A stretch of DNA of 64,000 bases from positions 310,001 through 374,000 of the forward strand of contig CATQIH010000020.1 of the NCBI GenBank assembly GCA_958296015.1, in the 5' to 3' direction. Below the pieces are notes generated by a model. That model was not told the origin of the DNA. It made no database searches and worked only from the letters and a program-made list of their open reading frames with translations. Below are positions 38,060-46,828 of this stretch, piece after piece; position 1 is the first letter of the stretch; each line of letters begins with the position of its first letter. A program made the translations under genes and the position numbers. This DNA comes from Cyclobacteriaceae bacterium. GTDB taxonomy: Bacteria; Bacteroidota; Bacteroidia; Cytophagales; Cyclobacteriaceae.

Positions 38060-38147
38060 ACCCGTGGCTCAGTCCTTACGGGGTCGCCTAGACATGCCAC
38101 TCCCGAAAGTCTGTGACGACCGGGCCTCGGCGGCACGGACCTTGTGC
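38060..38147. other. GC-rich segment ahead of the T9SS-exported protein gene
   Basis: The 216 bases between hisS and the next start include an ~88-base segment much richer in G+C than the flanks. It contains CCCG...CGGG ends (38102-38124) around the core GTCTGTGAC (38109-38117). The same core is found in the palindromes at 52-55 kb. It looks like a diverged member of that repeat family or another mobile repeat. In-frame translation from 37989 through it is open but not protein-like. Confidence 0.35.
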
Positions 38148-39860
38148 ATGGTTAAGTTATTACTCCAATACGCCCTTACCTGTATGCTGTTGCTGAGCAG
38201 CTTACTGTGCTATGGGCAATACGAGAGCGTGAAAGGTGGATTTACTGTGGACCAAAAAAAGGGCTGCGTTCCTCTGAGAGTAGAAGTCAGCGATGATCTG
38301 CCTGATGGCGATCCAGGTAACTATGCGTTTGATTTCAAAAGTATCGAAGCGTTAAAGTCTCAGATAAATCCTAAACAAGATACTACCTATACAAAACCAG
38401 GTATCTACACTATTTTTCTTTTAACAAACGACAATGGGGGAGATTCTATCCATATAGAAGTATTAGACACGCTGCCGCCTCAATACAGAGCATACCAATG
38501 TGAAAATCATGGCGTGTATGTGGATTTCAGTCAGGAAAATTATTACGACTCGCTCTACATCAGCTTTGGCGACGGAGCTGATACCACGCTGGCTACCAAT
38601 GCGCCGCCAGACGGCATTGCACACGCTTATGATATGCCGGGCGAGTATATCATTAATGTGACGGGAATTTTTGCCGATGCCGCTTCAAACTGTGCCGTAG
38701 CCAGCACTACATTCAGGACTACAGAAGAACTAAGCCCGGCAGGCATTACGCAGGTCGCCGTGCTGTCGCAGGATAGTATTCAGGTTAGTTACCTGCCCGG
38801 TACGCCCGATGTTTCCTATCAGCTACAGGTGGCGCAGGATGGCGAAGATTTCAGTAATGCTACCTCATACGACATAGATGCCTCACTGGATTCGCTCATT
38901 ATTGATGGCCTTGACGATACCCGCCAGCATTATTACTGCTTTCGGATAATAACGCTGAACCGCTGCGATCCCAACGATGTGCCGCAACCGGCAACCACAT
39001 CTGATACGCTGTGCAGTATTGCCCTGCAACCTACTGCCGTACATCTACAAAATAACCTTGAGTGGCAAACCCAACCCGGAGCATTCGGCAGCTACAATGT
39101 GACACGCGACGGTGCGCCGAAACTGGACAACACGCCGGAAACCCGCTATAAAGATTCCGTTGATATTGTATGTCAGGTGGTCTATCGCTATCAGGTAACT
39201 TCGCAGAAAGGCACTATGCAAAGCATCTCCGAACAGGTGGCTGTCACCGCTATCAGTACGAAGGTATCACCTGCTTTAACTTCATTTTCGGTAACACCGG
39301 CCAAAGCCTTAAGGCTGATCTGGAATGTGCAGGAAGCACCAGCTACAACCAAATATTACATATATCGCGGAGACAGTAGCAGCAATCTGCAACTATACGA
39401 TTCTGTAGACTTTCAGAACTCGACGGTGCCTGTAGAAGCACTGGCCCCGGATGGTATTTTTATGTATCTGGACAGTTTGGTAGAGGTAGAAAAAACGTAT
39501 TGCTACCAGCTTAGCTATATTGATGCCTGTGGCAATGAGTCGGCAAGGAGGAGTACACCATATTGCGTGAAAGTACCCAGGCAGGCAAAAATAGTATTCC
39601 CCAATGCCTTTACGCCCGATGGCGACGGACTCAACGATGTTTTTCTTTACAAAGGAAACTTAATTGACCGTATAGAGTTAAGAATATTCAACCGCTGGGG
39701 AGAAATGCTGTTTCAAACTGATCAGGTAGATGTTGGATGGGATGGTAGTTACAAGGGCAGTAAAGTGCCGGAAGGAGTATATCTTTATAGGGCCAACATT
39801 ACAGACCAACTGGGCAACAGCTTTACCATGCAGGGTTCCCTGACTTTGTTAATACCTTAA
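38148..39860 (+). CDS. Exported protein with T9SS type B (gliding-motility) C-terminal sorting domain
   Basis: Start at the ATG at 38148 (MVKLLLQYALTCMLLLSSLLCYGQ, a clean signal peptide); 570 residues. A PKD-like segment (YDSLYISFGDGADTT... AHAYDMPGEYIINVTG) is followed by fibronectin-III-like units (RQHYYCFRIITLNRC, KTYCYQLSYIDACGNES). The C-terminal ~85 residues are the CHU_C/type B sorting domain: FPNAFTPDGDGLNDVF, IFNRWGEMLFQT, GWDGSYKGSKVPEGVYLY. The protein is exported by the type IX system and held at, or released from, the cell surface. Its ligand is unknown. It forms a tight run with ybaB and the glycosyltransferase. Confidence 0.88.
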   Translation: MVKLLLQYALTCMLLLSSLLCYGQYESVKGGFTVDQKKGCVPLRVEVSDDLPDGDPGNYAFDFKSIEALKSQINPKQDTTYTKPGIYTIFLLTNDNGGDSIHIEVLDTLPPQYRAYQCENHGVYVDFSQENYYDSLYISFGDGADTTLATNAPPDGIAHAYDMPGEYIINVTGIFADAASNCAVASTTFRTTEELSPAGITQVAVLSQDSIQVSYLPGTPDVSYQLQVAQDGEDFSNATSYDIDASLDSLIIDGLDDTRQHYYCFRIITLNRCDPNDVPQPATTSDTLCSIALQPTAVHLQNNLEWQTQPGAFGSYNVTRDGAPKLDNTPETRYKDSVDIVCQVVYRYQVTSQKGTMQSISEQVAVTAISTKVSPALTSFSVTPAKALRLIWNVQEAPATTKYYIYRGDSSSNLQLYDSVDFQNSTVPVEALAPDGIFMYLDSLVEVEKTYCYQLSYIDACGNESARRSTPYCVKVPRQAKIVFPNAFTPDGDGLNDVFLYKGNLIDRIELRIFNRWGEMLFQTDQVDVGWDGSYKGSKVPEGVYLYRANITDQLGNSFTMQGSLTLLIP

Positions 39861-39872
39861 AATAAGTACGCT

Positions 39873-40205
39873 ATGTTTGATATGTCAAAAATGATGGAGA
39901 AAGTCCGCGAAGTCCAGGAGAAGATGAAAGCCGCACAGGATAGCCTGGTCAATATTACAGCCACCGGCGAGTCTGGCGCAGGCATGGTGCGGGCAGTAGT
40001 CAACGGCAACAAACAGGTTATCTCTCTGGAGATAGACAACGAGCTGATCAAGCCGGAAGACAAAGAGATGATGCAGGACCTGGTGGCGGCAGCCATTAAC
40101 AAAGCTTTGGAAGAAGTAGACGTTAAATCTAAAGAAGAGCTAAAAAAATCAACAGAAGGTGTGATTCCCAACATTCCCGGTTTTGATTTTGGCAACATGG
40201 CATAG
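39873..40205 (+). CDS. ybaB: YbaB/EbfC family nucleoid-associated protein
   Basis: 110 residues with family wording KMMEKVREVQEKMKAAQDSL and GAGMVRAVVNGNKQVISLEIDNELI. It is a small dimeric DNA-binding protein, usually encoded beside dnaX/recR but not here. It ends with TAG at 40203-40205, immediately followed by the ATG of the glycosyltransferase, so the two are translationally coupled. Confidence 0.95.
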   Translation: MFDMSKMMEKVREVQEKMKAAQDSLVNITATGESGAGMVRAVVNGNKQVISLEIDNELIKPEDKEMMQDLVAAAINKALEEVDVKSKEELKKSTEGVIPNIPGFDFGNMA

Positions 40206-41234
40206 ATGGTGCAAGCTACAGTGATCATTCTTAATTACAATGGTGTTCATTTTCTGGAAAAATTTCTGCCCTCTGTCACCCAATACAGCCAGGGACACCG
40301 TATCATTGTGGCAGACAATGCTTCAACGGATGTCTCCATTCCGTTTCTCAAGAAAAAATATCCCGCTGTAGAAATCATGGCTTTCAGCCAGAATTATGGC
40401 TTTGCCCGTGGCTACAACGAGGCACTCAAACAGATTGATACACCTTATAGTATATTGCTGAACTCTGATGTGGAAGTAACGCCTAACTGGATAGAGCCGG
40501 TGCTTGCACTAATGGAGCAGCAACCTCACATCGCTGCCTGCCAGCCCAAAGTAAGATCGTATCATCAGAAGACACATTTTGAACACGCCGGTGCTGCCGG
40601 AGGGTTTATAGACCGGATTGCCTATCCATTTTGCCGTGGACGTATACTGGATATACTGGAAGAAGATACCGGACAATACGATGACGCCAGGGCAGTGTTT
40701 TGGGCTACGGGGGCCTGTTTCTTTGTACGTACGCAGTTGTTTCTACAATTTGGAGGCTTCGATGAGATTTTCCATGCTCATATGGAAGAGATAGACCTGT
40801 GCTGGCGGATGCATGCCCTGGGTTATGCAGTATTTTGTCAGCCGCAGAGCATGGTCTATCATGTGGGAGGAGGTACTATGCCAGCAACAAATCCACGTAA
40901 AACCTACCTCAACTTTAGAAACAGTACAGGTATGCTTTTCAAAAATACAAGGCTTCGGCAACTCTGGTGGAAACTTCCTGTGAAGATGCTGGTAGATGTG
41001 GTGGCAACCTTTAAATTCTTTGTAGACAGAAAATTTGGAGATGGAAAGGCCGTATTGCAAAGTATGGCCGATTTTTTGCTGAACATCCGCAAGTGGATCA
41101 GGCATCGGCACCAGGTGAAGAGACGGCTAAAGCATCGCCATGCAGCCATGCTACCGGGTTTTTTGGTGGTGGAGCGATATGTAAAAAGAAAAAAACGTTT
41201 CTCGGAAATTTCAAATGGACAATTTCCAGAATAA
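40206..41234 (+). CDS. Family 2 glycosyltransferase
   Basis: A 342-residue GT-A fold enzyme: VIILNYNGVHFLEKFLPSV at the N-terminus, VADNASTDVSI, the nucleotide-sugar/metal motif LLNSDVEV, ATGACFFVRTQLFLQFGGFDE and EIDLCWRMHALGY. These wordings match rhamnosyltransferase-like GT2 enzymes that act in surface polysaccharide synthesis. The C-terminus is basic and may touch the membrane. The donor sugar is not predictable. Start and stop touch the ybaB gene. Confidence 0.9.
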   Translation: MVQATVIILNYNGVHFLEKFLPSVTQYSQGHRIIVADNASTDVSIPFLKKKYPAVEIMAFSQNYGFARGYNEALKQIDTPYSILLNSDVEVTPNWIEPVLALMEQQPHIAACQPKVRSYHQKTHFEHAGAAGGFIDRIAYPFCRGRILDILEEDTGQYDDARAVFWATGACFFVRTQLFLQFGGFDEIFHAHMEEIDLCWRMHALGYAVFCQPQSMVYHVGGGTMPATNPRKTYLNFRNSTGMLFKNTRLRQLWWKLPVKMLVDVVATFKFFVDRKFGDGKAVLQSMADFLLNIRKWIRHRHQVKRRLKHRHAAMLPGFLVVERYVKRKKRFSEISNGQFPE

Positions 41235-41419
41235 CAGGGATGATTTTACTATTATGTACCTGATAACGCGATTTTTTCATTTTCAAGTGTTTTCAACGAA
41301 CAAAAGAACACAGTCTATGTTCCAATTTTAACAGTTAATTCAACTATTTTTTCAACATAATTGTAATATTGGTGATAACGTAATATTTTCGCATCACCAA
41401 CTAACCAAATCTTAAATTT

Positions 41420-43222
41420 ATGATTCAAGTGAACAGATTAATCATTGCTTTAACACTGACAGGTGCGGTTGCTGTATCAGGGTGTAGTTCTTTAAAGAAA
41501 ATGGTTAAGATGGCGAAAGACCAAGAGCTTACCGTCCAGCCTTCTCCATTGGCCTTAAAGGGCGATTCCGTAAACTTTGACATGTCAGCCGTTTTGCCCG
41601 TAAAAATGCTGAAAAAGGGCAAAGTGTATACCGTCAATACTTTTTATGTATACGGCGATTCTTCCCGCACAGACGTAGGAAGCCTTGAGTTCCGTGCAGA
41701 TGACTTTCCCAATGGAGCGGAGCAACAACCCAAGAAAACAGCCTCATTCTCTTTTCCTTACGAAGGACCAGAGATGGACAAAGGCACCTTGTATGTACAA
41801 GGTGTAGCTTCTAACCCTGAAAACAATAAGTCAGCCAATACACCCGATATGGAAGTGGCCAAGGGGCTGATCGTTGTTCAGAATATGGTAGAAGTGCCTA
41901 CATTTGTAGCCTATGGCTCTTCCGGTTATAACAACCAGGAAGAACTAACACCTACCGACATTGACTTTTACTTCTCCCAGGGAAGCTCTTACCTGCGCCC
42001 TTCTGAAATAAGAAGTGGTCGTGGTGATAGTTTGAGAAATTTTATTGCCGAGAAAAACGTAACACGTTCAGTCACTATCACAGGTACACACTCTCCTGAG
42101 GGTACTGAAAGAGTGAACCAGAACCTTTCTCAGGAAAGAGCCGCCAGAATAGAGGAGTACTACAAAAACCAGATGGATCGCTACGATTACAAAGGTGCTG
42201 CCGACTCTATCAACTTCATTCTGAAGCCTGTTGTGGAAGACTGGGCACAACTGCGGGATTCTCTGCAAAACTATGACGGTATCTCCGATAGCGAAAAGCA
42301 ACAGTACTATGACATCATCAGCGGTTCAGGTACTTTTGAAAGCAAAGAAGACCAGATGCATAGATTGCCTACTTACCGCAAAGTGTTCAGCGATATTTAT
42401 CCAAAATTGCGTACTGCCGACACTGAAATTCTGACAGTGAAAGAAAAGAAAACAGATGCCCAGATTGTAACGCTGGCTAAGCAATTGTGGCAAAAAGTGG
42501 TGGGTAATGACACACTTTCTAATGAGGAATTGCTGTATGGCGGTTCGCTTACACCAAGCCTGGAAGAAAGGGAGAACATTTACAAAGCTGCCGTTGACAA
42601 AAATGATTCATGGCAGGCACACAACAATTTGGCGGCTGTATATCTTCAGCAGGCTACCGAGTCTGGTTCTTCAGACAAGACCGAACTGGTAGATCAGGCT
42701 ATGACACAGCTTGAGCTTTCTGTTAAAAAACAAGATAACGCCGAGGCTCATGCCAACATGGCTATTGCTTACATGCTGCAAGGCAACAAGCAACAGGCTC
42801 AGGCAGAAATACAATCTGCTACTGGTATGTCTCCTTCTATAGAAGAAAACAATGCAGGTATCAGTGGTATCAAAGGTGCCATTGAGATCATGAGCGGAAA
42901 CTATGAAGAAGCTGTATCTACGCTGTCTAATGCGCAGGAAAGTGCAGTGACTCAGTTCAACCTAGGTTTGGCACAGATACTGACCAAAAACTATGAGAAT
43001 GCCATCACCAGTTTCCAAGATGCATTGAACCAGGATAGTGAGTTTGCCAAAGCTGATTATGGTATTGCCATTGCCAATGCATACCTCAATAATGAGCAGC
43101 CAATGTACGATGCCCTGAAAAAAGCAGTACAAGCTGATCCTGAATTGAAAGAAAAAGCGCTGAACGATCTTTCGTTTGCCAACTATAGCGATTCGCAGGA
43201 GTTCAGAACTGCCATTCAGTAA
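41420..43222 (+). CDS. OmpA-like and TPR-repeat outer-membrane lipoprotein
   Basis: A 600-residue protein with a lipoprotein signal (lipobox VSGC, Cys22). Residues ~30-150 are a beta-rich domain. Residues ~175-260 resemble an OmpA-type peptidoglycan-binding domain (IDFYFSQGSSYLRPSEI, SVTITGTHSPEGTERVNQNLSQERAARIEEYY). The C-terminal third is TPR-like (NLAAVYLQQA, EAHANMAIAYMLQGNKQQAQAEI, AVTQFNLGLAQILTKNYENAI). It probably links the outer membrane to peptidoglycan and scaffolds other proteins. A terminator follows directly, so it is monocistronic. The exact family name is not recognised. Confidence 0.8.
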   Translation: MIQVNRLIIALTLTGAVAVSGCSSLKKMVKMAKDQELTVQPSPLALKGDSVNFDMSAVLPVKMLKKGKVYTVNTFYVYGDSSRTDVGSLEFRADDFPNGAEQQPKKTASFSFPYEGPEMDKGTLYVQGVASNPENNKSANTPDMEVAKGLIVVQNMVEVPTFVAYGSSGYNNQEELTPTDIDFYFSQGSSYLRPSEIRSGRGDSLRNFIAEKNVTRSVTITGTHSPEGTERVNQNLSQERAARIEEYYKNQMDRYDYKGAADSINFILKPVVEDWAQLRDSLQNYDGISDSEKQQYYDIISGSGTFESKEDQMHRLPTYRKVFSDIYPKLRTADTEILTVKEKKTDAQIVTLAKQLWQKVVGNDTLSNEELLYGGSLTPSLEERENIYKAAVDKNDSWQAHNNLAAVYLQQATESGSSDKTELVDQAMTQLELSVKKQDNAEAHANMAIAYMLQGNKQQAQAEIQSATGMSPSIEENNAGISGIKGAIEIMSGNYEEAVSTLSNAQESAVTQFNLGLAQILTKNYENAITSFQDALNQDSEFAKADYGIAIANAYLNNEQPMYDALKKAVQADPELKEKALNDLSFANYSDSQEFRTAIQ

Positions 43223-43253
43223 TACAGAAAAACTTTCTGATCATCAGATCATC

Positions 43254-43282
43254 AAAAGCCTTCCTCATCGAAGGCTTTTTTT
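43254..43282 (+). terminator. Intrinsic terminator after the OmpA/TPR lipoprotein gene
   Basis: AAAAGCCTTC (43254-43263) pairs with GAAGGCTTTT (43270-43279), and the T run extends to 43282. Confidence 0.85.
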
Positions 43283-43379
43283 ATGTATAATATTAGCACA
43301 CAATCGGCCACAATCTTTGTGAATGATGGCCTTAGTCAGTAATTTTAGGCCACTTTATTTAAATTTACAATACATATTC

Positions 43380-44363
43380 ATGAGAGAAATACAGTTCAGA
43401 GAAGCCCTGGGTGAAGCCATGTCTGAGGAGATGCGACGCGACGAGAACATCTTCCTGATGGGAGAAGAAGTAGCACAATACAATGGTGCCTATAAAGTAA
43501 GTCAGGGTATGCTGGATGAGTTTGGCTCCAAAAGAGTCATTGATACCCCTATTGCTGAGCTTGGATTTACCGGCATTGGTATTGGTGCTGCCATGAACGG
43601 CCTTCGCCCGATCATTGAGTTTATGACGTTCAACTTCTCTCTGGTAGCCATAGACCAGATCATCAATGGTGCTGCCAAGATGATGTCCATGTCAGGTGGG
43701 CAGTTGCCCATACCTATTGTCTTTCGAGGGCCTACCGGCAACGCTGGTATGCTTAGCTCACAGCATTCTCAAAACTTTGATAGCTGGTATGCTAATACAC
43801 CCGGATTGAAAGTAGTGGTGCCCAGTAATCCTAAAGATGCCAAAGGGCTGCTGAAGTCTTCTATCCGCGACAATGATCCTGTGATCTTCATGGAGTCTGA
43901 GCTAATGTATGCCGACAAAGGCGACGTGCCTGAAGATAGTGAGTTTCTGGTTCCCATTGGCAAGGCAACGACCGTGCATGAAGGTGCCGATGTCACAATT
44001 GTGTCGTTTGGCAAAGTTGTGAAAGTAGCCTTGGAAGCCGCCGCTGAACTGGCCAAAGATAACATTTTTGCCGAAGTAATAGACCTGCGTACGATTCGTC
44101 CGATAGATTATCAGGCTGTGGTAGATTCTGTGAAAAAGACAAACCGCCTGGTGATTGTAGAAGAAGCATGGCCGCTGAGTTCTATCTCTACAGAGATTAC
44201 ATACCACGTGCAGCGTTATGCTTTTGACTACCTTGACGCGCCTATCCGTAGAATCAACAACTGGGATGTGCCCCTGCCATACGCGCCTACGCTGATAGAA
44301 ATGATCTTACCCAATGCCAAAAAAACCGTACAGGCCTGTAAAGATGTGTTGTACGTAGATTAA
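43380..44363 (+). CDS. pdhB: Pyruvate dehydrogenase E1 component subunit beta
   Basis: The start is the ATG at 43380 (MREIQFREALGEAMSEEM), giving 327 residues, the normal PdhB length; the ATG at 43323 only adds an unconserved extension. Family wording: FLMGEEVAQYNGAYKVSQGM, DTPIAELGFTGIGIGAAM, GPTGNAGMLSSQHSQ, and the C-terminal EEAWPLSSISTEI. It forms the thiamine-diphosphate E1 heterotetramer with PdhA, which is not adjacent. Confidence 0.95.
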   Translation: MREIQFREALGEAMSEEMRRDENIFLMGEEVAQYNGAYKVSQGMLDEFGSKRVIDTPIAELGFTGIGIGAAMNGLRPIIEFMTFNFSLVAIDQIINGAAKMMSMSGGQLPIPIVFRGPTGNAGMLSSQHSQNFDSWYANTPGLKVVVPSNPKDAKGLLKSSIRDNDPVIFMESELMYADKGDVPEDSEFLVPIGKATTVHEGADVTIVSFGKVVKVALEAAAELAKDNIFAEVIDLRTIRPIDYQAVVDSVKKTNRLVIVEEAWPLSSISTEITYHVQRYAFDYLDAPIRRINNWDVPLPYAPTLIEMILPNAKKTVQACKDVLYVD

Positions 44364-44381
44364 AAATTAGGAAATTCAAAA

Positions 44382-44420
44382 TTTGAAGATTGAAAAGAAT
44401 AACAATTTTCAATCTTCAAA
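44382..44420. terminator. Long hairpin between convergent pdhB and ffh
   Basis: TTTGAAGATTGAAAA (44382-44396) and TTTTCAATCTTCAAA (44406-44420) are perfect 15-bp arms with a 9-base loop, placed exactly between two convergent stop codons. It is AT-rich but long, and is the likely shared terminator. Confidence 0.65.
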
Positions 44421-44429
44421 TCTTCAATA

Positions 44430-45758
44430 CTATGCAAACGGGTTCATACTGGGCATTCCTTTCTTGCCGCCCGACATACTATTGAACTTCTTCATCATCT
44501 TACGCATTTCTCCAAACTGCTTGAGCAGGTTGTTTACTTCCTGTACGGTGGTGCCGCTTCCCATAGAAATTCTTTTCTTACGGCTGCCATTGATCAGTTC
44601 CGGCGAGCTTCTTTCCTGGGGAGTCATAGAGCGGATGATGGCCTCGATAGGTTTGAAAGAATCATCATCGATGTCTACTTCCTTCAGTGCTTTGTTCATG
44701 CCAGGCAACATCCCGACCAGGTCTTTGATATTACCCATCTTCTTGATTTGCTGTAGCTGGGAAAGAAAGTCGTTGAAGTCAAACTGGTTTTTACGAATCT
44801 TTTTGCTTAACCTCTCTGCTTCTTCCTGGTCGAAGGCTTCCTGTGCCCTTTCTACTAGCGTCGTCACGTCACCCATGTCCAGGATACGGCGGGCCATCCT
44901 ATCAGGATAGAACGCATCAATAGCATCCATCTTTTCTCCATTACTCACAAACTTGATAGGCTTCTCGACAACGGCCTTGATAGAAAGTGCTGCACCACCC
45001 CGCGTATCTCCATCGAGCTTGGTCAGCACTACCCCGTCAAAATTGATCCTGTCATCAAACACTCTGGCAGTATTTACGGCATCCTGCCCGGTCATGGAGT
45101 CCACTACAAAGAGCGTTTCCTGAGGTGCTAGAGTCTTCTTAAGGGCAGCAATTTCGTTCATCATGGTTTCATCCACGGCCAGTCGCCCGGCAGTATCCAC
45201 AACCACTGTCTGGATATTGCGCTGTTTGGCATGTGCAATGGCATTCTTGGCAATAGCTACGGCATCTTTGTTTTCAGGTTCTGCATATACTTCCACGCCC
45301 ACCTGCTCACCCAGCGCAATAAGCTGATTGATAGCTGCCGGACGGTAAATATCACAGGCGGCCAGCAAGACGCTTTTTTGTTGCTTTTTGAGGTAATTGG
45401 CCAGCTTGCCCGAAAAAGTAGTTTTACCGGAACCTTGCAGACCGGCAATCAGGATAACCGTAGGGTTTCCGCTGAGGTTGATACCTACGCGGCTGCCACC
45501 CATCAGTGCTGCCAGTTCCTCTTCTACAATTTTGGTCAGCAACTGCCCGGGAGAAACGGCAATAAGCACATCTCTGCCCATCGCCTTTTCACGAATAGTA
45601 TCCGTTACTTCTTTGGCTACTTTGTAGTTTACGTCGGCATCAATCAGGGCTCGCCTGATTTCTTTCACAGTGGTAGCAACATTGATTTCAGTAATGTTTC
45701 CCTGCCCTTTGAGCGTTTTGAAAGCCTTGTCTAACCTGGTGCTAAGCGAATCAAACAT
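44430..45758 (-). CDS. ffh: Signal recognition particle protein Ffh
   Basis: A 442-residue SRP54 GTPase: N domain, G1 GLQGSGKTTFSGKLA, DTAGRLAVDE, TKLDGDTRGGAALS, then the methionine-rich M domain (MKKFNSMSGGKKGMPSMNP at the end; RISMGSGTTVQEVNNLLKQF). It binds signal peptides and 4.5S RNA and targets membrane proteins. No ffs RNA gene was recognised nearby. Confidence 0.97.
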   Translation of the reverse strand: MFDSLSTRLDKAFKTLKGQGNITEINVATTVKEIRRALIDADVNYKVAKEVTDTIREKAMGRDVLIAVSPGQLLTKIVEEELAALMGGSRVGINLSGNPTVILIAGLQGSGKTTFSGKLANYLKKQQKSVLLAACDIYRPAAINQLIALGEQVGVEVYAEPENKDAVAIAKNAIAHAKQRNIQTVVVDTAGRLAVDETMMNEIAALKKTLAPQETLFVVDSMTGQDAVNTARVFDDRINFDGVVLTKLDGDTRGGAALSIKAVVEKPIKFVSNGEKMDAIDAFYPDRMARRILDMGDVTTLVERAQEAFDQEEAERLSKKIRKNQFDFNDFLSQLQQIKKMGNIKDLVGMLPGMNKALKEVDIDDDSFKPIEAIIRSMTPQERSSPELINGSRKKRISMGSGTTVQEVNNLLKQFGEMRKMMKKFNSMSGGKKGMPSMNPFA

Positions 45759-46215
45759 ATATAAAAGTATTTATCAGTAGGTGAAGCCTTTATTTCTAAA
45801 GATTTAGAATTTATGAGAAAAAGCAAAGTTATGTAAATCTTTATACATTTTAAATAGAATGCTGGTTCTTGTAAAGCATTTGGAAAATCCTGAACGGGCT
45901 ACTCCATCACCAGAAGATTAACCTAATAAAGGCGATCCGTTCTGGCAAAATAGAGGAACTATCATACAGATCAATACTTCTGTCTATTAAAAACCGAATT
46001 GGAAGATAATGAGGCAAAAGATGTTCATTTTCAAAAAACTGCGTACTGTATCAGTTCAAAGTAGCTCCAGACTTATAGGTTTGTTTCCTGATAATAGCAT
46101 AGCAAAATAAAATCTTACACATAGTAGCAACGCGCTGACTTGCCTGCTAACCATAATATTCATAAATAACCGTATATTGTGCTAAAATAATTATACTTAA
46201 AATAATATAAATTCA
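45759..46215. other. 457-bp intergenic region, nothing recognised
   Basis: AT-rich DNA between ffh and the TerB-like gene. Short reading-frame fragments near 45860-46060 are interrupted by several stops in all frames. I cannot support a gene, RNA or repeat here; it may hold a gene relic. Confidence 0.4.
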
Positions 46216-46671
46216 ATGGACATTTTAGAAGTGTTTACAGGAAACAAGAAAAAAAGAGCGAAAGGACATCTGAAAAACCTGATGGAAGTAGCTGCATCAG
46301 ACGGAAGCTTAGATGGGATAGAGGTAGAATACCTGCTCTCATTGGCAGGCAGGTTCAATATTTCGGAAGCGGAACTGAAAAAAATACAAGATCAGCCCGG
46401 TTCTGTAAACTACCAGCCACCCGTCACCGATAAGGAGCGTTTTGAGCACCTCTATCAGTTGGCTTGCATGATGATGATCGACGGTATTGTGCATGAAAAA
46501 GAAATAGATCTTTGTAAGAGATTTGCCGTCAAACTCAATCTCAAACCGGAGTTTGTAGATGATATGGTCGCTGTGATCAACAATGATGAGAAAAAGGAGA
46601 CACCTACCGATATGGTGATTGGGAAACTACTAAGAATTGCACAGGAACGGACATCTATCAAAAAGGAATGA
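46216..46671 (+). CDS. TerB-like protein
   Basis: 151 residues, all helical, soluble, with the TerB-fold wording LMEVAASDGSLDGIEVEYLLSLAG and LACMMMIDGIVHEKEIDLCKRFA, in which the two acidic DG...E segments repeat. TerB-like proteins are named for tellurite resistance, but most stand-alone members have unknown roles. No other ter genes are present, so resistance should not be inferred. Confidence 0.75.
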   Translation: MDILEVFTGNKKKRAKGHLKNLMEVAASDGSLDGIEVEYLLSLAGRFNISEAELKKIQDQPGSVNYQPPVTDKERFEHLYQLACMMMIDGIVHEKEIDLCKRFAVKLNLKPEFVDDMVAVINNDEKKETPTDMVIGKLLRIAQERTSIKKE

Positions 46672-46701
46672 TACAATAGTTGTGACAATAGCTTAACTTG
46701 C

Positions 46702-46735
46702 GAAGCCGGATTAATTAGTTAGTCCGGCTTCTTTT
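46702..46735 (+). terminator. Terminator after the TerB-like gene
   Basis: GAAGCCGGA (46702-46710) pairs with TCCGGCTTC (46723-46731), followed by TTTT. Confidence 0.8.
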
Positions 46736-46828
46736 GTGAATAATTTTTTGTTGTTTTAGGTACAAACTCAAGAGAATGTTTGTTATCATTGAATAACAAA
46801 TATATTGATTACATCATAAACAAATATT

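Noticed and set aside
38040-38150. tRNA or small structured RNA in the GC-rich block
   Set aside because: No acceptor-stem pairing or T-loop motif of a tRNA can be traced; only the palindrome-family core is recognisable.
46216-46671. Tellurite-resistance function for the TerB-like protein
   Set aside because: No terA, terC, terD or terZ gene is nearby; the fold alone does not imply resistance.
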